Shown: positions 15,424 through 25,867, counted from the stretch's first letter. The stretch is DNA of 64,000 nt from UBA1479 sp040218445 (GCA_040218445.1 JAVJRK010000015.1:1-64000), one strand, 5' to 3'. Notes: generated from the sequence alone by a model not told the origin. Made by a program: numbers and translations.

Positions 15424-18400
15424 ATGCCGTTGATTGAGTTCGTCGAATACAAGACCCATGACGGCACCAAGGAGAACGTCCGTATCTACTTCGCCACGCC
15501 TGGGGCCTCCGATCCGGCGTTGCAGGTCGACGGCATGGGCATCGGCCTGGAAGGCCGCATGAAGATTGCCGGCCACGAGATCGCACAGGCCAAATTCGAT
15601 CTGTCGGAAACCGGCATCGATTTGGAAGGCGAGGTGCTGATCCACAAGCTGGGGCCGCTTAACATCAAGGACGCTGAAATGGCCATGGGCGCCAGCCTGA
15701 CCGAACTGCCCTACATGCACATGAACGCCGATGTGAAAATTCTGGGCCTGGAACAGAAGACCAAGATCGATTTCTCCAAGGACGAAATGGGCTTCACCAT
15801 TGAGGATGATTTCGGTCAGGCCTTCACCAGCGTGGTTTCGGCCACGGCGGCCATGAACCCGGCCAAACCCGACTTCGATGTGCTGTTGGAATTCAAGGGA
15901 GATCTTTTGGACGCCGTTCTGGGCGGCATCGAAAAGGAATTGAACAAGTTCATCGCCGAATACAAAGGCGACGTCGAGGCGGCGGAAAAGGATCTGGAAA
16001 AAGCCAAGAAGGCCGTCGACAACGAAGAAAAGAAAGTCGACAACGCCATCAAGAAGGCCGAGGCCGACGCCAAGAAAGCGACGGACAAGATCGAAAAGGC
16101 GATCGCCAAGGTCAACGGCATCCAAAAAGACATCAATAAAAAAGAGGACTCGGTCCACGACAAGTCCCACGACCTGCACAAATTGCATTGGTATCAGGTC
16201 GGCAAGGCCATCAAGCTGGCGGCTGAGATCGCCGGTCTGGAGATCGAAATCGGCGGGCTATACGCGGCCAAGGCAACAGCGACGGCAGCGCTTGAGGTCG
16301 CCAAGGCGGCGACGGAACTGACACCCATCCTGTTCCAGGCGGGCGTGCTGGCGGCCAATGCGGCATTCGAGGTCGCCAAGGGTGCGATCACGGCGTCGGA
16401 AGTCGCCGTCAAGGCATCGGAATACATCTTCAAGGGCTTGGAGAAACTGATAGAGGCCTATCGCAAGAATTTCCACTTCACCGAAGCCAAATTCGACGGC
16501 TCATTGCAGGCGTTGCTCGGCAACAAGCCGATTGAGATGGTCGCCAAGTTTACCGCGTTCGGTCAAGACGTGAATGCGGACATCAACTTTACCCCGGCAA
16601 AACCGGAAGAATTGGGCAAAGCCATTGGCGGCATGATTTCGAAGCTGGCCTCGGAAGCGGTCGACGGCATCGAGCATGCCTTCTTCGGCGGCGGATCGCA
16701 TTCCAACAAGCATTCCCAGGCGGTCGCCGATTGGGCGGCCAAGAACCATGCGACCCAGGATGCGGGTGGGTTTGCGGGTGCCGGCTGGGGCTCAAGCGGG
16801 CCGGGTGGTATGACCATTCCGGTGAAGGGCAATCTGTATAAGAACGCAGCCAACGGTCATTGCCTGATCTTCAAGAAAGTCAAAAAGAACCCCGAGTTCG
16901 CTTTTGCTGGCTGTGACTCCACGGATGACGACCACCTGTTCCGGTTTTCGCCCAAGGGCGATCTGACAGCCGTGGCATCGGGTGAAAAAAGTCCCTATTG
17001 CCTGGCGGCCAAGGGTGTGGATCGGGGGGCTGCCCTGTTCCTGGCCAAATGCGACGGCAAGCCGCAGCAAAAATGGACCCTCGACGGCGAACATCTGAAG
17101 ATGGCGTCCGGCGAATGCGCGGCCTATGACGGCAAGAAGAAGTCGTTGGTCCTGCATGACTGTTCCGATAGCGACAGCTCGCAAAAGTGGGAGACGACGC
17201 CCATTGCCGACCTGCACAAGCTTTCGGAAACGCCGGCGGCACAGCTCTATACGGTCTCGCTGCGTGACATAGAGACAGGCACCTGTGTCGATGTGGCCGA
17301 CAAAGTCGGTCTGGCTTACGAATGCGACGGCAGCGATTACCAGACCTTCAACCTGAACTCGGATTCTCAATTACGCGTGTTGCAGAACTGCATCCGCGCC
17401 GACAAGAAAAGCAAAGGATCCAAGATTTTCCTGGGTGACTGCGACGGCAACGAAACGCTGTGGACCTGGACGGGCCTGCATTTGCAGGCCAAGGGCACGA
17501 AGCTGTGCATCGCGCGCGGCAAGAAAATACCGGCGCCCTTAAACGTCACGCCGCTGACGCTCGATTCCTGCACCGCCAAAACGGCTGAATGGGAATTGGA
17601 GCCCGCGAACGTGGACGCAGATGGGCGCATTCTTCCGGCCTATCACATGATCCGTTCGGCGAACTACAAACGCTGCGTCGAAATCCGCACCGGCCTGCAG
17701 GTCGACGGAATCCCCACGCCCGAAACGGTGCTGTGGGAATGCAACGGCGATTTCAATCAGAGCTTTTCGTTCCGCTGGAACGGGGAGATCCGGTCACTTG
17801 GCAAATGTCTGGCACAGGACGGCGGGGGCGTCGCCCTGCATGATTGCTTCCAGCGGCCCAGCGCTTTCCAGATCACGCCAGACATGTTCAAGAACGGCGG
17901 TAACAACAACCGGCACGCCGTCAACAACCAGCGTTGGAAAGTGCGCAAGGACGGCCTGATCCAGAAGATCGGCACCAGTTTGTGCCTCTCCGTCCACCCG
18001 CAAGGTATGCGTAAGCTGACCACGGTGCAGTTGGCGGCCGGCAAGTTCATCCCCGCGGCGGCAACGCGGGGGGCTGTCGGCGGGATCGGGTCTTTGATGG
18101 CACTCCAGAAATGCAAGCCCGGTGACAAATTGCAGAAATGGGAGATCGAGAACACGCTGCCTGATGGATCGAAAGCGGAACCCTACAAGCAATTGGCGCA
18201 TAAGATCGACGGCAAAGAACGCTGCCTTGAGACTTCCGGCGACACCAACATCCGCCGGCTGGTGGCCCGCGAATGCTCAAGCTCGCAGTATCAGCAGTTC
18301 GCGCTCACCAACTACGGCGAGATTCGTCAGATGGGCCGTTGCGTCACCGCCGACGGCACGAAGAAGGCATTCTATGATGGTCATCAGCTGAATCTTCAGG

Positions 18401-19245
18401 AATGCCGGAACGATGCCAGCCAGAAATTCGCGGCCAATGACAACGGGCTTTTGAGCCAACCCCCTGACCACGGCACACAACGCTGTGTGGTCGAGGGCCC
18501 GGTGTTCGAACCCAAGGTGCCGTTCTTTGGCCACCTGCCGCCGGAGGTGCAGGAGCATATGAAGAAGCTGCCTTCGTTCGCACCTGTGGCGTCCGGCCGG
18601 TGCATGTTCCAGTTCCAGAACAAGTCGACCAAGAAATGCATGCGCCAGCGCGAGGACGGTGTCCTGGCATCTGCCACTTGCGATACGGCGACGCCGGAAA
18701 AAACGCATCAGGAACTGGCCGTGGTGGGCGGCAAGCTGACCTTCGTCCGCCTGTCCAAGACGGACTTCCACGCGCCGCACATATGGATTGACGAGCCCAT
18801 GGACTCGGTCCTGCCGACCACCGTTCCGGTCCTGCCCGGCATCGACCCGAAAATGGCCGCCAAGGTCATGCAGTCCTATGACCGGTCGGGCTTCGTATTT
18901 GAAGACAAGTATGACCGGTTCAAGAAGTACAAGGACGGCAAAGCAACATCCGATTGCCTTGCCACGGCCAAGAAGGGCACGCAGGCATCCGCCAAGAAGC
19001 TCAACGATCTGCAGCACCAGTACATCGGCCAGGCCGTGCAATGGACCGGGATCTATATGGCAAGCCAGATCAACCACGCATTGAAGTCGCAGGCGGATGC
19101 GATCAAGAAAAACGTCGACATGGCGCGGGTAACCTATGAGAAGGCCGCTGCCCCGGGAGCGCTGACGACGGCGCATTGCGGGTCGTCCTCGTCGCAGAAA
19201 TGGGAAGCCTTGCCCGTGCCGCGCACGACCTGGAAGCAGAAGTAG
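15424..19245 (+). CDS. Giant exported protein, C-terminal part: coiled coil plus ricin-B-like lectin repeats
   Basis: The frame is the direct continuation of 13309-15387; codons 15388-15423 (GKGLYKTLQLDK) are also open, and no ribosome site precedes the ATG at 15424, so independent translation is doubtful. The first 170 residues continue the beta-rich style. Codons at about 15958-16150 form a Lys/Glu/Ala coiled coil, followed by an Ala-rich helical stretch. From about 16810 there are ricin-B/CBM13-type repeats with QxW or QxF motifs near 17064, 17179, 17338, 17755, 17926, 18129, 18289, 18417 and 19192, plus regularly spaced Cys. Probably a secreted or surface carbohydrate-binding protein. It may be a pseudogene fragment or a readthrough product. 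Confidence 0.72.
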   Translation: MPLIEFVEYKTHDGTKENVRIYFATPGASDPALQVDGMGIGLEGRMKIAGHEIAQAKFDLSETGIDLEGEVLIHKLGPLNIKDAEMAMGASLTELPYMHMNADVKILGLEQKTKIDFSKDEMGFTIEDDFGQAFTSVVSATAAMNPAKPDFDVLLEFKGDLLDAVLGGIEKELNKFIAEYKGDVEAAEKDLEKAKKAVDNEEKKVDNAIKKAEADAKKATDKIEKAIAKVNGIQKDINKKEDSVHDKSHDLHKLHWYQVGKAIKLAAEIAGLEIEIGGLYAAKATATAALEVAKAATELTPILFQAGVLAANAAFEVAKGAITASEVAVKASEYIFKGLEKLIEAYRKNFHFTEAKFDGSLQALLGNKPIEMVAKFTAFGQDVNADINFTPAKPEELGKAIGGMISKLASEAVDGIEHAFFGGGSHSNKHSQAVADWAAKNHATQDAGGFAGAGWGSSGPGGMTIPVKGNLYKNAANGHCLIFKKVKKNPEFAFAGCDSTDDDHLFRFSPKGDLTAVASGEKSPYCLAAKGVDRGAALFLAKCDGKPQQKWTLDGEHLKMASGECAAYDGKKKSLVLHDCSDSDSSQKWETTPIADLHKLSETPAAQLYTVSLRDIETGTCVDVADKVGLAYECDGSDYQTFNLNSDSQLRVLQNCIRADKKSKGSKIFLGDCDGNETLWTWTGLHLQAKGTKLCIARGKKIPAPLNVTPLTLDSCTAKTAEWELEPANVDADGRILPAYHMIRSANYKRCVEIRTGLQVDGIPTPETVLWECNGDFNQSFSFRWNGEIRSLGKCLAQDGGGVALHDCFQRPSAFQITPDMFKNGGNNNRHAVNNQRWKVRKDGLIQKIGTSLCLSVHPQGMRKLTTVQLAAGKFIPAAATRGAVGGIGSLMALQKCKPGDKLQKWEIENTLPDGSKAEPYKQLAHKIDGKERCLETSGDTNIRRLVARECSSSQYQQFALTNYGEIRQMGRCVTADGTKKAFYDGHQLNLQECRNDASQKFAANDNGLLSQPPDHGTQRCVVEGPVFEPKVPFFGHLPPEVQEHMKKLPSFAPVASGRCMFQFQNKSTKKCMRQREDGVLASATCDTATPEKTHQELAVVGGKLTFVRLSKTDFHAPHIWIDEPMDSVLPTTVPVLPGIDPKMAAKVMQSYDRSGFVFEDKYDRFKKYKDGKATSDCLATAKKGTQASAKKLNDLQHQYIGQAVQWTGIYMASQINHALKSQADAIKKNVDMARVTYEKAAAPGALTTAHCGSSSSQKWEALPVPRTTWKQK

Positions 19246-19254
19246 GGACGCTAC

Positions 19255-19725
19255 CTAGAACACCTGCAGGTCGACCACCGATTCCATGACCACGAAGGTC
19301 GAGGTATGGGATACGTGCGGCAGGCCTGAAATCCGTTCGCCCAGGATCTTGCGGTAGCTGTCGATGTTCGATGTGCGGACTTTCAGCAGGTAATCAAAGC
19401 CGCCCGCGATCATGTGGCATTGCTCGATTTCCGGTACCTCGCGCGCGGCGGCGTTGAAGGTTTCCAATGCACTTGAGGTCGTGCTCGACAACGTAACTTG
19501 CACGAACGCGATATGGCCGGCACCCAACCTTGCCGGATCAAGCACGGCCCGGTAGCCGACGATAAAGCCGTCTTTCTCCAACCGCCGCATGCGATTCTGG
19601 CAAGGTGTCTTGGAAAGGCCGACCTTTTGGGACAGGTCGGTGATGGTGATGCGCCCGTCACCGGCCAAAACATCCAGGATGCGCCGGTCGAAGGTGTCCA
19701 AATTTCCTGCTTTATTGTTTTGCAT
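19255..19725 (-). CDS. Lrp/AsnC-family transcriptional regulator
   Basis: The 156-residue protein has an N-terminal helix-turn-helix (LDTFDRRILDVLAGDGRITITDLSQKVGLSKTPCQNRMRRLEKDGFI) and a C-terminal RAM effector domain (HIAFVQVTLSS, VPEIEQCHMIAGGFDYLLKV, ISGLPHVSHTSTFVVM). It most resembles amino-acid-responsive regulators of the PutR/BkdR kind, an impression from the motif SKTPCQNRMRRLE. It is divergent from the TRAP transporter operon and may control it. A 10-bp-arm inverted repeat at 19734-19761 overlaps its ribosome site. Confidence 0.9.
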   Translation of the reverse strand: MQNNKAGNLDTFDRRILDVLAGDGRITITDLSQKVGLSKTPCQNRMRRLEKDGFIVGYRAVLDPARLGAGHIAFVQVTLSSTTSSALETFNAAAREVPEIEQCHMIAGGFDYLLKVRTSNIDSYRKILGERISGLPHVSHTSTFVVMESVVDLQVF

Positions 19726-19733
19726 AATGAATG

Positions 19734-19761
19734 TTCCTAATTTCGATGTAAAAATTAGGAA
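19734..19761. promoter_or_regulatory. Inverted repeat at the Lrp-type gene start
   Basis: TTCCTAATTT and AAATTAGGAA are 10-bp perfect arms with an 8-bp spacer. The left arm contains the AGGAA ribosome site of the regulator on the minus strand. The position implies autoregulation; AT-rich interrupted palindromes suit Lrp proteins. Confidence 0.5.
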
Positions 19762-19924
19762 ATAGTGAAATCATGTGAGGTGAATTAAGTCAAAATCTCT
19801 ATGCCGCTTTGGTTAATCTGATATTGACGTGTCCTGGTGCGTAAGGCGCCACTGCGGGCAGAGGGGGCCGCAGACGCGAACGGGGGCCAATTTGATTCAT
19901 GCCTAATTTTTCACCGGTTCCTAG

Positions 19925-19981
19925 TCGTGCGTTTTGCGCTGCACGATTAAGTCGCATAAATGACAATTGGCTGTAGCCAAT
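19925..19981. promoter_or_regulatory. Two palindromes in the Lrp-TRAP intergenic region
   Basis: The 335-bp stretch 19726-20060 holds no gene. Besides the repeat at 19734-19761 it has TCGTGC-10 nt-GCACGA (19925-19946) and ATTGGCT-GT-AGCCAAT (19966-19981). The second lies 79 bp before the TRAP binding-protein start and is a candidate operator. No consensus promoter could be fixed. Confidence 0.4.
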
Positions 19982-20060
19982 CGGTACTTGCCTGTGCAAA
20001 ATCGATCCCAACAAAGAAAATCGCCTATCACTACTCACCACGCCAACAGGGAGAATCTTT

Positions 20061-21161
<1,101 letters not shown>

Positions 21162-21187
21162 TTGCCTGCATAACCGGATAGTAAGGT

Positions 21188-21210
21188 GGGACGGGGCAAC
21201 GCCCCGTCCC
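21188..21210 (+). terminator. Intercistronic hairpin after the TRAP binding-protein gene
   Basis: GGGACGGGGC-AAC-GCCCCGTCCC is a perfect 10-bp stem between the binding-protein and DctQ genes. Without a T-run it is more likely a partial terminator or RNA-stabilising element that keeps the binding protein in excess over the permease. Confidence 0.6.
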
Positions 21211-21264
21211 GTCCTTATCCGGATGGGTTTGCTTGTAGGATTTTAGACAAGGAATTGCCTGTTC

Positions 21265-22305
21265 ATGGCGGCTGAACAAATGACGTTTGAAGCCACGGGA
21301 GCGGCTGCCTCCCCTGCTGTATCACCGCGCACGACCGTCGCCGTCCGGTTTTTCGGATGGGCGATCCTCTCCGCGCTGCTTATTTTCTTAATCAATAACT
21401 ATCTGACGTTCTGGCTGGGATGGCCGGGCGAGGGCGCTGCGCTCGGTATCGGCTCCCACGGGTCAGAAACCCAATCATCTGCGCTGGCCTGGGTGCAGTT
21501 GCTGGCCTATGTGGCCGGCATCGGGGCGGCGGCCATTTATTCGGTCAAATCCTGCTCGATTACGTTGCGCCAGGACAGTCAGCGTATTTCCGATCTCAAC
21601 GCGCTGTTGATCCGCATCGCCTATTTCGCCGTGCTGTATATCGGTATCGTCGATTCCATTCTGTCGTTCATGCGGGTTGAAGGGTTCTTGCCCTATGTAT
21701 TCGGCGATGCATTGGCGCTCGATTTGGGCAAGTCGCAATTTCGTGGTCCTTTCGTTCACCTGCCGTTGACGGTGCTGGCGATCATCACGGGCTTTTTCAC
21801 CCGGACACTCGGGTTTACATGGCTGGCGTTGCTGATCGTCGCGGCCGAATTATTGATCGTCATCACCCGGTTCATCTTCTCTTATGAACAGGTCTTCATG
21901 GGCGACCTGGTGCGGTTCTGGTACGCCGCCCTGTTCCTGTTCGCCAGTGCCTATACGCTGTTGGAGGAAGGCCATGTGCGGGTCGACGTCTTCTATGCGG
22001 CGTTCGATAAACGGCGCAAAGGCGTGGTCAATGCGTTCGGTTCCGTGTTCCTGGGCGTTACGTTGTGCTGGGTCGTGCTGATCGTCGGCATGGGCGGCGC
22101 CAACGCGGTTATCAACGCGCCTGTTCTAAACTGGGAGACAACCCAGACCGGATTCTCCATGTACGTCAAATACATGATGGCGGGCTTCCTGGCCGTTTTT
22201 GCCATCTCAATGATGATCCAGTTCGTCAGCTACATGCTGGACGCTGTCGCGGATATCCGGGGTGAACCCGGCGGCCGCGACCACAGCAGCACCGCGGCGC
22301 ACTGA
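21265..22305 (+). CDS. TRAP transporter small permease (DctQ-like)
   Basis: The 346-residue integral membrane protein is about twice the usual DctQ length. The C-terminal half has the conserved DctQ core (VFMGDLVRFWYAALFLFASAYTLLEEGHVRVDVFYAAF, with the LxEGxHVRVD-type signature). The N-terminal half adds several membrane helices, giving an estimated seven or eight. Longer DctQ proteins are known with TakP-like systems. It lies 103 bp after the binding-protein gene and 19 bp before DctM, forming the membrane complex with it. Confidence 0.87.
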   Translation: MAAEQMTFEATGAAASPAVSPRTTVAVRFFGWAILSALLIFLINNYLTFWLGWPGEGAALGIGSHGSETQSSALAWVQLLAYVAGIGAAAIYSVKSCSITLRQDSQRISDLNALLIRIAYFAVLYIGIVDSILSFMRVEGFLPYVFGDALALDLGKSQFRGPFVHLPLTVLAIITGFFTRTLGFTWLALLIVAAELLIVITRFIFSYEQVFMGDLVRFWYAALFLFASAYTLLEEGHVRVDVFYAAFDKRRKGVVNAFGSVFLGVTLCWVVLIVGMGGANAVINAPVLNWETTQTGFSMYVKYMMAGFLAVFAISMMIQFVSYMLDAVADIRGEPGGRDHSSTAAH

Positions 22306-22324
22306 CGGGTAAGGCAAACAAAAA

Positions 22325-24988
22325 ATGGAACTCGTCTTTCTTGTCGTCCTGATGGTTACCATGGCCTACGCGCTGGGGGTCGGTTTTCCCGTCGCCTTTG
22401 CGCTGCCGGGTTCCGCCATCATCACCATTTCGCTGGCGGCCCTGTGCGGCTGGCTGTTCGCGGATAACGTCGATGCCTATTTCGCCCAAGGCGGCGCCTG
22501 GCAATGGCTCAGCGCCGGTGTCACCAATTTCCGCGGCGTCTATTGGGAGGCGGAGCGAGACACGCTGATCGCCATCCCGTTGTTCATCTTCATGGGCATC
22601 ATGCTGCAGCGCTCCAAACTGGCAGAAGACCTTTTGGTCACCATGGCGCAGTTGTTCGGACCGGTTCCGGGTGGTTTGGGTATTTCCGTGATTTTCGTCG
22701 GCGCCTTGCTGGCTGCCACGACCGGGATCGTCGGTGCGACCGTGGTCGCCATGGGGTTGATTTCCCTGCCGGCGATGATGCGCAACAAATACGCGAATTC
22801 GCTCAGCACCGGGACCATTGCGGCATCCGGCACCTTGGGTCAGATCATCCCGCCGTCTATCGTTCTGATCATCCTGGCCGACCAGCTTGCCAGCGCCGTC
22901 GATCAGGCATCGACCGCGCGCAAGGAACTGTACAAGGAATCGACCGGCAACCTGTTGATGCCGTCAAACTTCGACGTGACCTCGACCAGTGCGGGTGAAA
23001 TGTTCTTGGGCGCCTTTGTTCCGGGGCTCGTCCTGGTCGGACTGTACATGGCCTACGTATTGGGGCTGGCGTTGTTCCGCCCCAAAATGGCTCCGGCCGT
23101 GCCGCGTGAAGGCGGGATCGATCGCCAATTCATGGTCAAGGTGTTCGTCACCCTGGTGCCGCCGCTGACCCTGATCTTCCTTGTTCTGGGCTCGATCATC
23201 ACCGGTGTGGCGACGGTCAACCAAGCAGGCGCCATCGGTGCGGCGGGGGCCTTGATCATGGGGGGCTACCGGCTGCGCGAAGGACATAAGAATGCCTACT
23301 ATCCGGCGATTATATCCTTGATATCACTGGTCGCGCTGGCCTTCGTTTCGATCAACTTCCAGGTCAATATCAAGGCGATCGAAACGCCGAACGACGTGCT
23401 GGGGCTGGTACTGGGCGTGTTCTTCACGATCACCTTGCTGATTTCCCTGGTGTGGAGCGGCTGGCGCGCGCTGATGATCGAAGACACGCTGCGTGGTGTG
23501 ATGATCGAGACCGCGAAGACAACGTCGCTGGTGTTCATCATTCTGATCGGTGCCGCCATGTTGACGGCGGCGTTCCGTGCCTTCGGCGGGGAAGAGCTGG
23601 TACGTGAATTCCTGACCGGCCTTCCGGGCGGATTCTGGGCCCAGTTCACCATCGTCATGCTGGTGATCTTCGTCATGGGGTTCTTCCTGGACTTCATTGA
23701 AATCGCCGTGGTCGTGGTGCCGATCGTCGCTCCGATTCTGTTGATGGACCCGTCGGCCAATGTCACCGCCGTGTGGCTGGGCGTGATGATCGGCCTTAAC
23801 ATCCAGACGTCGTTCCTGACGCCGCCGTTCGGTTTCGCACTGTTCTATTTGCGCGGCGTTGCGTCGGCCAGTGTACGAACCATTGAAATGTATAAGGGCG
23901 TTATTCCCTTCATCGTATTGCAGCTGTTCGCATTGGTCATCGTGGGACTGACGCCGCAGATGGTGAACTACCTGCCGCAGCGGGTCAGCCTGACGTCGGA
24001 AACGGCACCGCCGCCGCGCAACCCGGCCTTGTCGTCCTGTGTTCAGGATCATCTGTTCATGGTGTTCGATACCAAGGGGGATGTGATCCGGGGCGCCATC
24101 GAAAAGGCGCGCGGTCTGGATATCTCCATGCTGCCGGGTGAATTGCGCGGCGATTTGAAATCCAGCTTCGGCAAGGCGGAGAAGACCTTCGAATTCGTCG
24201 ACCGGATCCGTCAGGCACAGAAAGCCGTGGACGAAGCCACGCCGGGTTATCTGCCGCTGCATACGGAAGTCCGCGGCATTCAGCGCCAGGCGCGCCGGCT
24301 GAAGGAAGAGATCAAACACATTCAGTTGACGATCCGTGGGCTTCAGCGGAATGAACAGGGCAAAGCCCGGGAGAAAGTTCTGGAAGCCAAGATTGAAACC
24401 CTGCGTGAAGAGATCAAGGCTTTCGATAAACAAATCCCGGAAAACTGGCGGGCGGAACACAATACGTTCGTGAAGCTGCAAAAAGCGGAAACGCTGGCCA
24501 CGCGTCTGTACGAACGCAACATGGACGGTGCTTACGAACCGGTGATGGAAGTCAAACGCGTGATCGATGCCGCCGACAAATTGGCGGGTGTGAAGGACAC
24601 CCTTGCCGGGCTGCCGGCGGCTGTGACGGCTGCGGGGGACATGGAAAAGGCGATGGATGCCATCAACGCGCTGGAAAAAGTCGTGCGTGAAATTCCGGGC
24701 ACCCGTGAGCTTCAGAAGCCGTTGTCGGATGCGCGTCGAGCACTTCGGGGTGATAACGCCGATATGGAAAAATCGCAGAAGGCCTTGGCGGATGCCCAGG
24801 CGGCCTATGCCAAGGATATCGCCTGGCGTCAAAAGGCAGCAGCGGAGTTGAGCGCCGGTTTGGCTGCTTATGATGCGGTGATCCGCATGAATATCGGCCT
24901 ACGCCAACAGCCCAAGCTGTCCAAGGAACAGGCGCTCGAGGTTGCTTCCTGCATGGCCAATCCGCGGGATCTAACGCTGCACTTCTAG
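22325..24988 (+). CDS. TRAP transporter large permease (DctM) with a long C-terminal coiled-coil extension
   Basis: The 887-residue protein contains a DctM ion-transporter core over about residues 1-550. Family signatures include IPLFIFMGIMLQRSKLAEDLL, TTGIVGATVVAMGLISLPAMM, SGTLGQIIPPSIVLIILADQ and GFFLDFIEIAVVVVPIVAPI. It drives Na+- or H+-coupled uptake of the substrate captured by the binding protein. Unusually, about 325 residues follow the last membrane helix. They are charged, helical and heptad-like (for example QRQARRLKEEIKHIQLTIRGL), with no recognised domain. The usual family length is 430-600 residues. Whether the extension faces the cytoplasm or periplasm cannot be decided from this sequence. 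Confidence 0.9.
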   Translation: MELVFLVVLMVTMAYALGVGFPVAFALPGSAIITISLAALCGWLFADNVDAYFAQGGAWQWLSAGVTNFRGVYWEAERDTLIAIPLFIFMGIMLQRSKLAEDLLVTMAQLFGPVPGGLGISVIFVGALLAATTGIVGATVVAMGLISLPAMMRNKYANSLSTGTIAASGTLGQIIPPSIVLIILADQLASAVDQASTARKELYKESTGNLLMPSNFDVTSTSAGEMFLGAFVPGLVLVGLYMAYVLGLALFRPKMAPAVPREGGIDRQFMVKVFVTLVPPLTLIFLVLGSIITGVATVNQAGAIGAAGALIMGGYRLREGHKNAYYPAIISLISLVALAFVSINFQVNIKAIETPNDVLGLVLGVFFTITLLISLVWSGWRALMIEDTLRGVMIETAKTTSLVFIILIGAAMLTAAFRAFGGEELVREFLTGLPGGFWAQFTIVMLVIFVMGFFLDFIEIAVVVVPIVAPILLMDPSANVTAVWLGVMIGLNIQTSFLTPPFGFALFYLRGVASASVRTIEMYKGVIPFIVLQLFALVIVGLTPQMVNYLPQRVSLTSETAPPPRNPALSSCVQDHLFMVFDTKGDVIRGAIEKARGLDISMLPGELRGDLKSSFGKAEKTFEFVDRIRQAQKAVDEATPGYLPLHTEVRGIQRQARRLKEEIKHIQLTIRGLQRNEQGKAREKVLEAKIETLREEIKAFDKQIPENWRAEHNTFVKLQKAETLATRLYERNMDGAYEPVMEVKRVIDAADKLAGVKDTLAGLPAAVTAAGDMEKAMDAINALEKVVREIPGTRELQKPLSDARRALRGDNADMEKSQKALADAQAAYAKDIAWRQKAAAELSAGLAAYDAVIRMNIGLRQQPKLSKEQALEVASCMANPRDLTLHF

Positions 24989-24999
24989 TGCGGCGTTAG
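24971..24999 (+). terminator. Hairpin overlapping the DctM stop codon
   Basis: CTAACGCTGCAC and GTGCGGCGTTAG form a 12-bp stem with one G-T pair and a TTCTA loop that includes part of the TAG stop. There is no T-run, so it may attenuate rather than end transcription before the DMT gene. Confidence 0.5.
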
Positions 25000-25015
25000 A
25001 CCGCTTGCGCCGATA

Positions 25016-25867
25016 ATGTCGCCGGTATTCAAGGCCGCCTTATGGATGTTGGGGACGTTGACGTCCCTGGCCCTGATGGCGATCGCCGGGCGTGAGTTAT
25101 CGGCGGAACTGTCGACCCTGCAGATATTGTTTTTCCGCAGTGCCATCGGGCTTCTGATCATTCTTGTGGTGATTTGGCGGGTCGGCTGGCGTCATCTGAA
25201 AACGGCGCAACCGGGTCTGCAAATCTCGCGCAACGTTGCTCATTACATCGGCCAGTTCGGGTGGTTCTATGGGATATCATTGTTGCCCTTGGCACAGGTG
25301 TTCGCGCTTGAATTCACCATGCCGATCTGGGCGACCTTGCTTGCGCCCCTTTTGTTGAAGGAAAAGATCACGCCGTTGCGGGCCCTGGTGGTCGGTATCG
25401 GTTTTATCGGAATCCTGATCGTTGTGCGGCCGGGCATGCTGCCGATTTCACCGGCGGCTTTGGCCGTTCTGATGGCGGCGGTCGGTTATGCCTTTGCCTA
25501 TACCCTGACGAAAAAGCTCACACGTACGGACACGGCACTCGCCATCGTGTTCTATATGTGTCTGGTGCAATTGCCGTTGGGGCTGGTCCCGTCGTTGTTC
25601 GACTGGGTCAATCCTTCAGAAGCCATGTGGCCCTGGATCATCGCGGTCAGCGTGACGGGCCTCAGCGCCCATTATTGTTTGGCGCGGGCGTTTGCCGAAG
25701 CCGACGCCATTGTCGTCGTACCCATGGAATTCCTGCGCCTTCCATTGATCGCGCTTGCCGGGCTTTTATTTTACGGCGAAAGCCTTGATCCCTGGATTCT
25801 TGGTGGTGCGGCAATCATATGCGCGGGCAATTTCCTGAACGTATGGAACGAAAGCCGGGCGCGCTAG
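25016..25867 (+). CDS. EamA/DMT-superfamily transporter
   Basis: The 283-residue protein has about ten hydrophobic helices in two EamA repeats. Typical elements are LQILFFRSAIGLLIIL, LPLAQVFALEFTMPIWATLLAPLLLKEKIT and, in the second repeat, VVVPMEFLRLPLIALAGLLFYGESLDPW. Members export amino acids, metabolites or drugs; some are S-adenosylmethionine or riboflavin carriers. The substrate is unknown. It starts 27 bp after the TRAP permease, without a clear ribosome site, so it may be the last gene of that operon. Confidence 0.87.
   Translation: MSPVFKAALWMLGTLTSLALMAIAGRELSAELSTLQILFFRSAIGLLIILVVIWRVGWRHLKTAQPGLQISRNVAHYIGQFGWFYGISLLPLAQVFALEFTMPIWATLLAPLLLKEKITPLRALVVGIGFIGILIVVRPGMLPISPAALAVLMAAVGYAFAYTLTKKLTRTDTALAIVFYMCLVQLPLGLVPSLFDWVNPSEAMWPWIIAVSVTGLSAHYCLARAFAEADAIVVVPMEFLRLPLIALAGLLFYGESLDPWILGGAAIICAGNFLNVWNESRAR

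Noticed and set aside
13300..16188. Long minus-strand frames opposite the giant exported gene
   Set aside because: Compositionally these are shadow translations (Gly-, Arg-, His-rich) with no ribosome sites, while the plus strand has a signal peptide and repeats.
23324..24832. 502-residue minus-strand frame opposite the TRAP permease tail
   Set aside because: The plus-strand frame is continuous with the DctM core; the minus-strand protein is an Arg/His/Gln-rich shadow.
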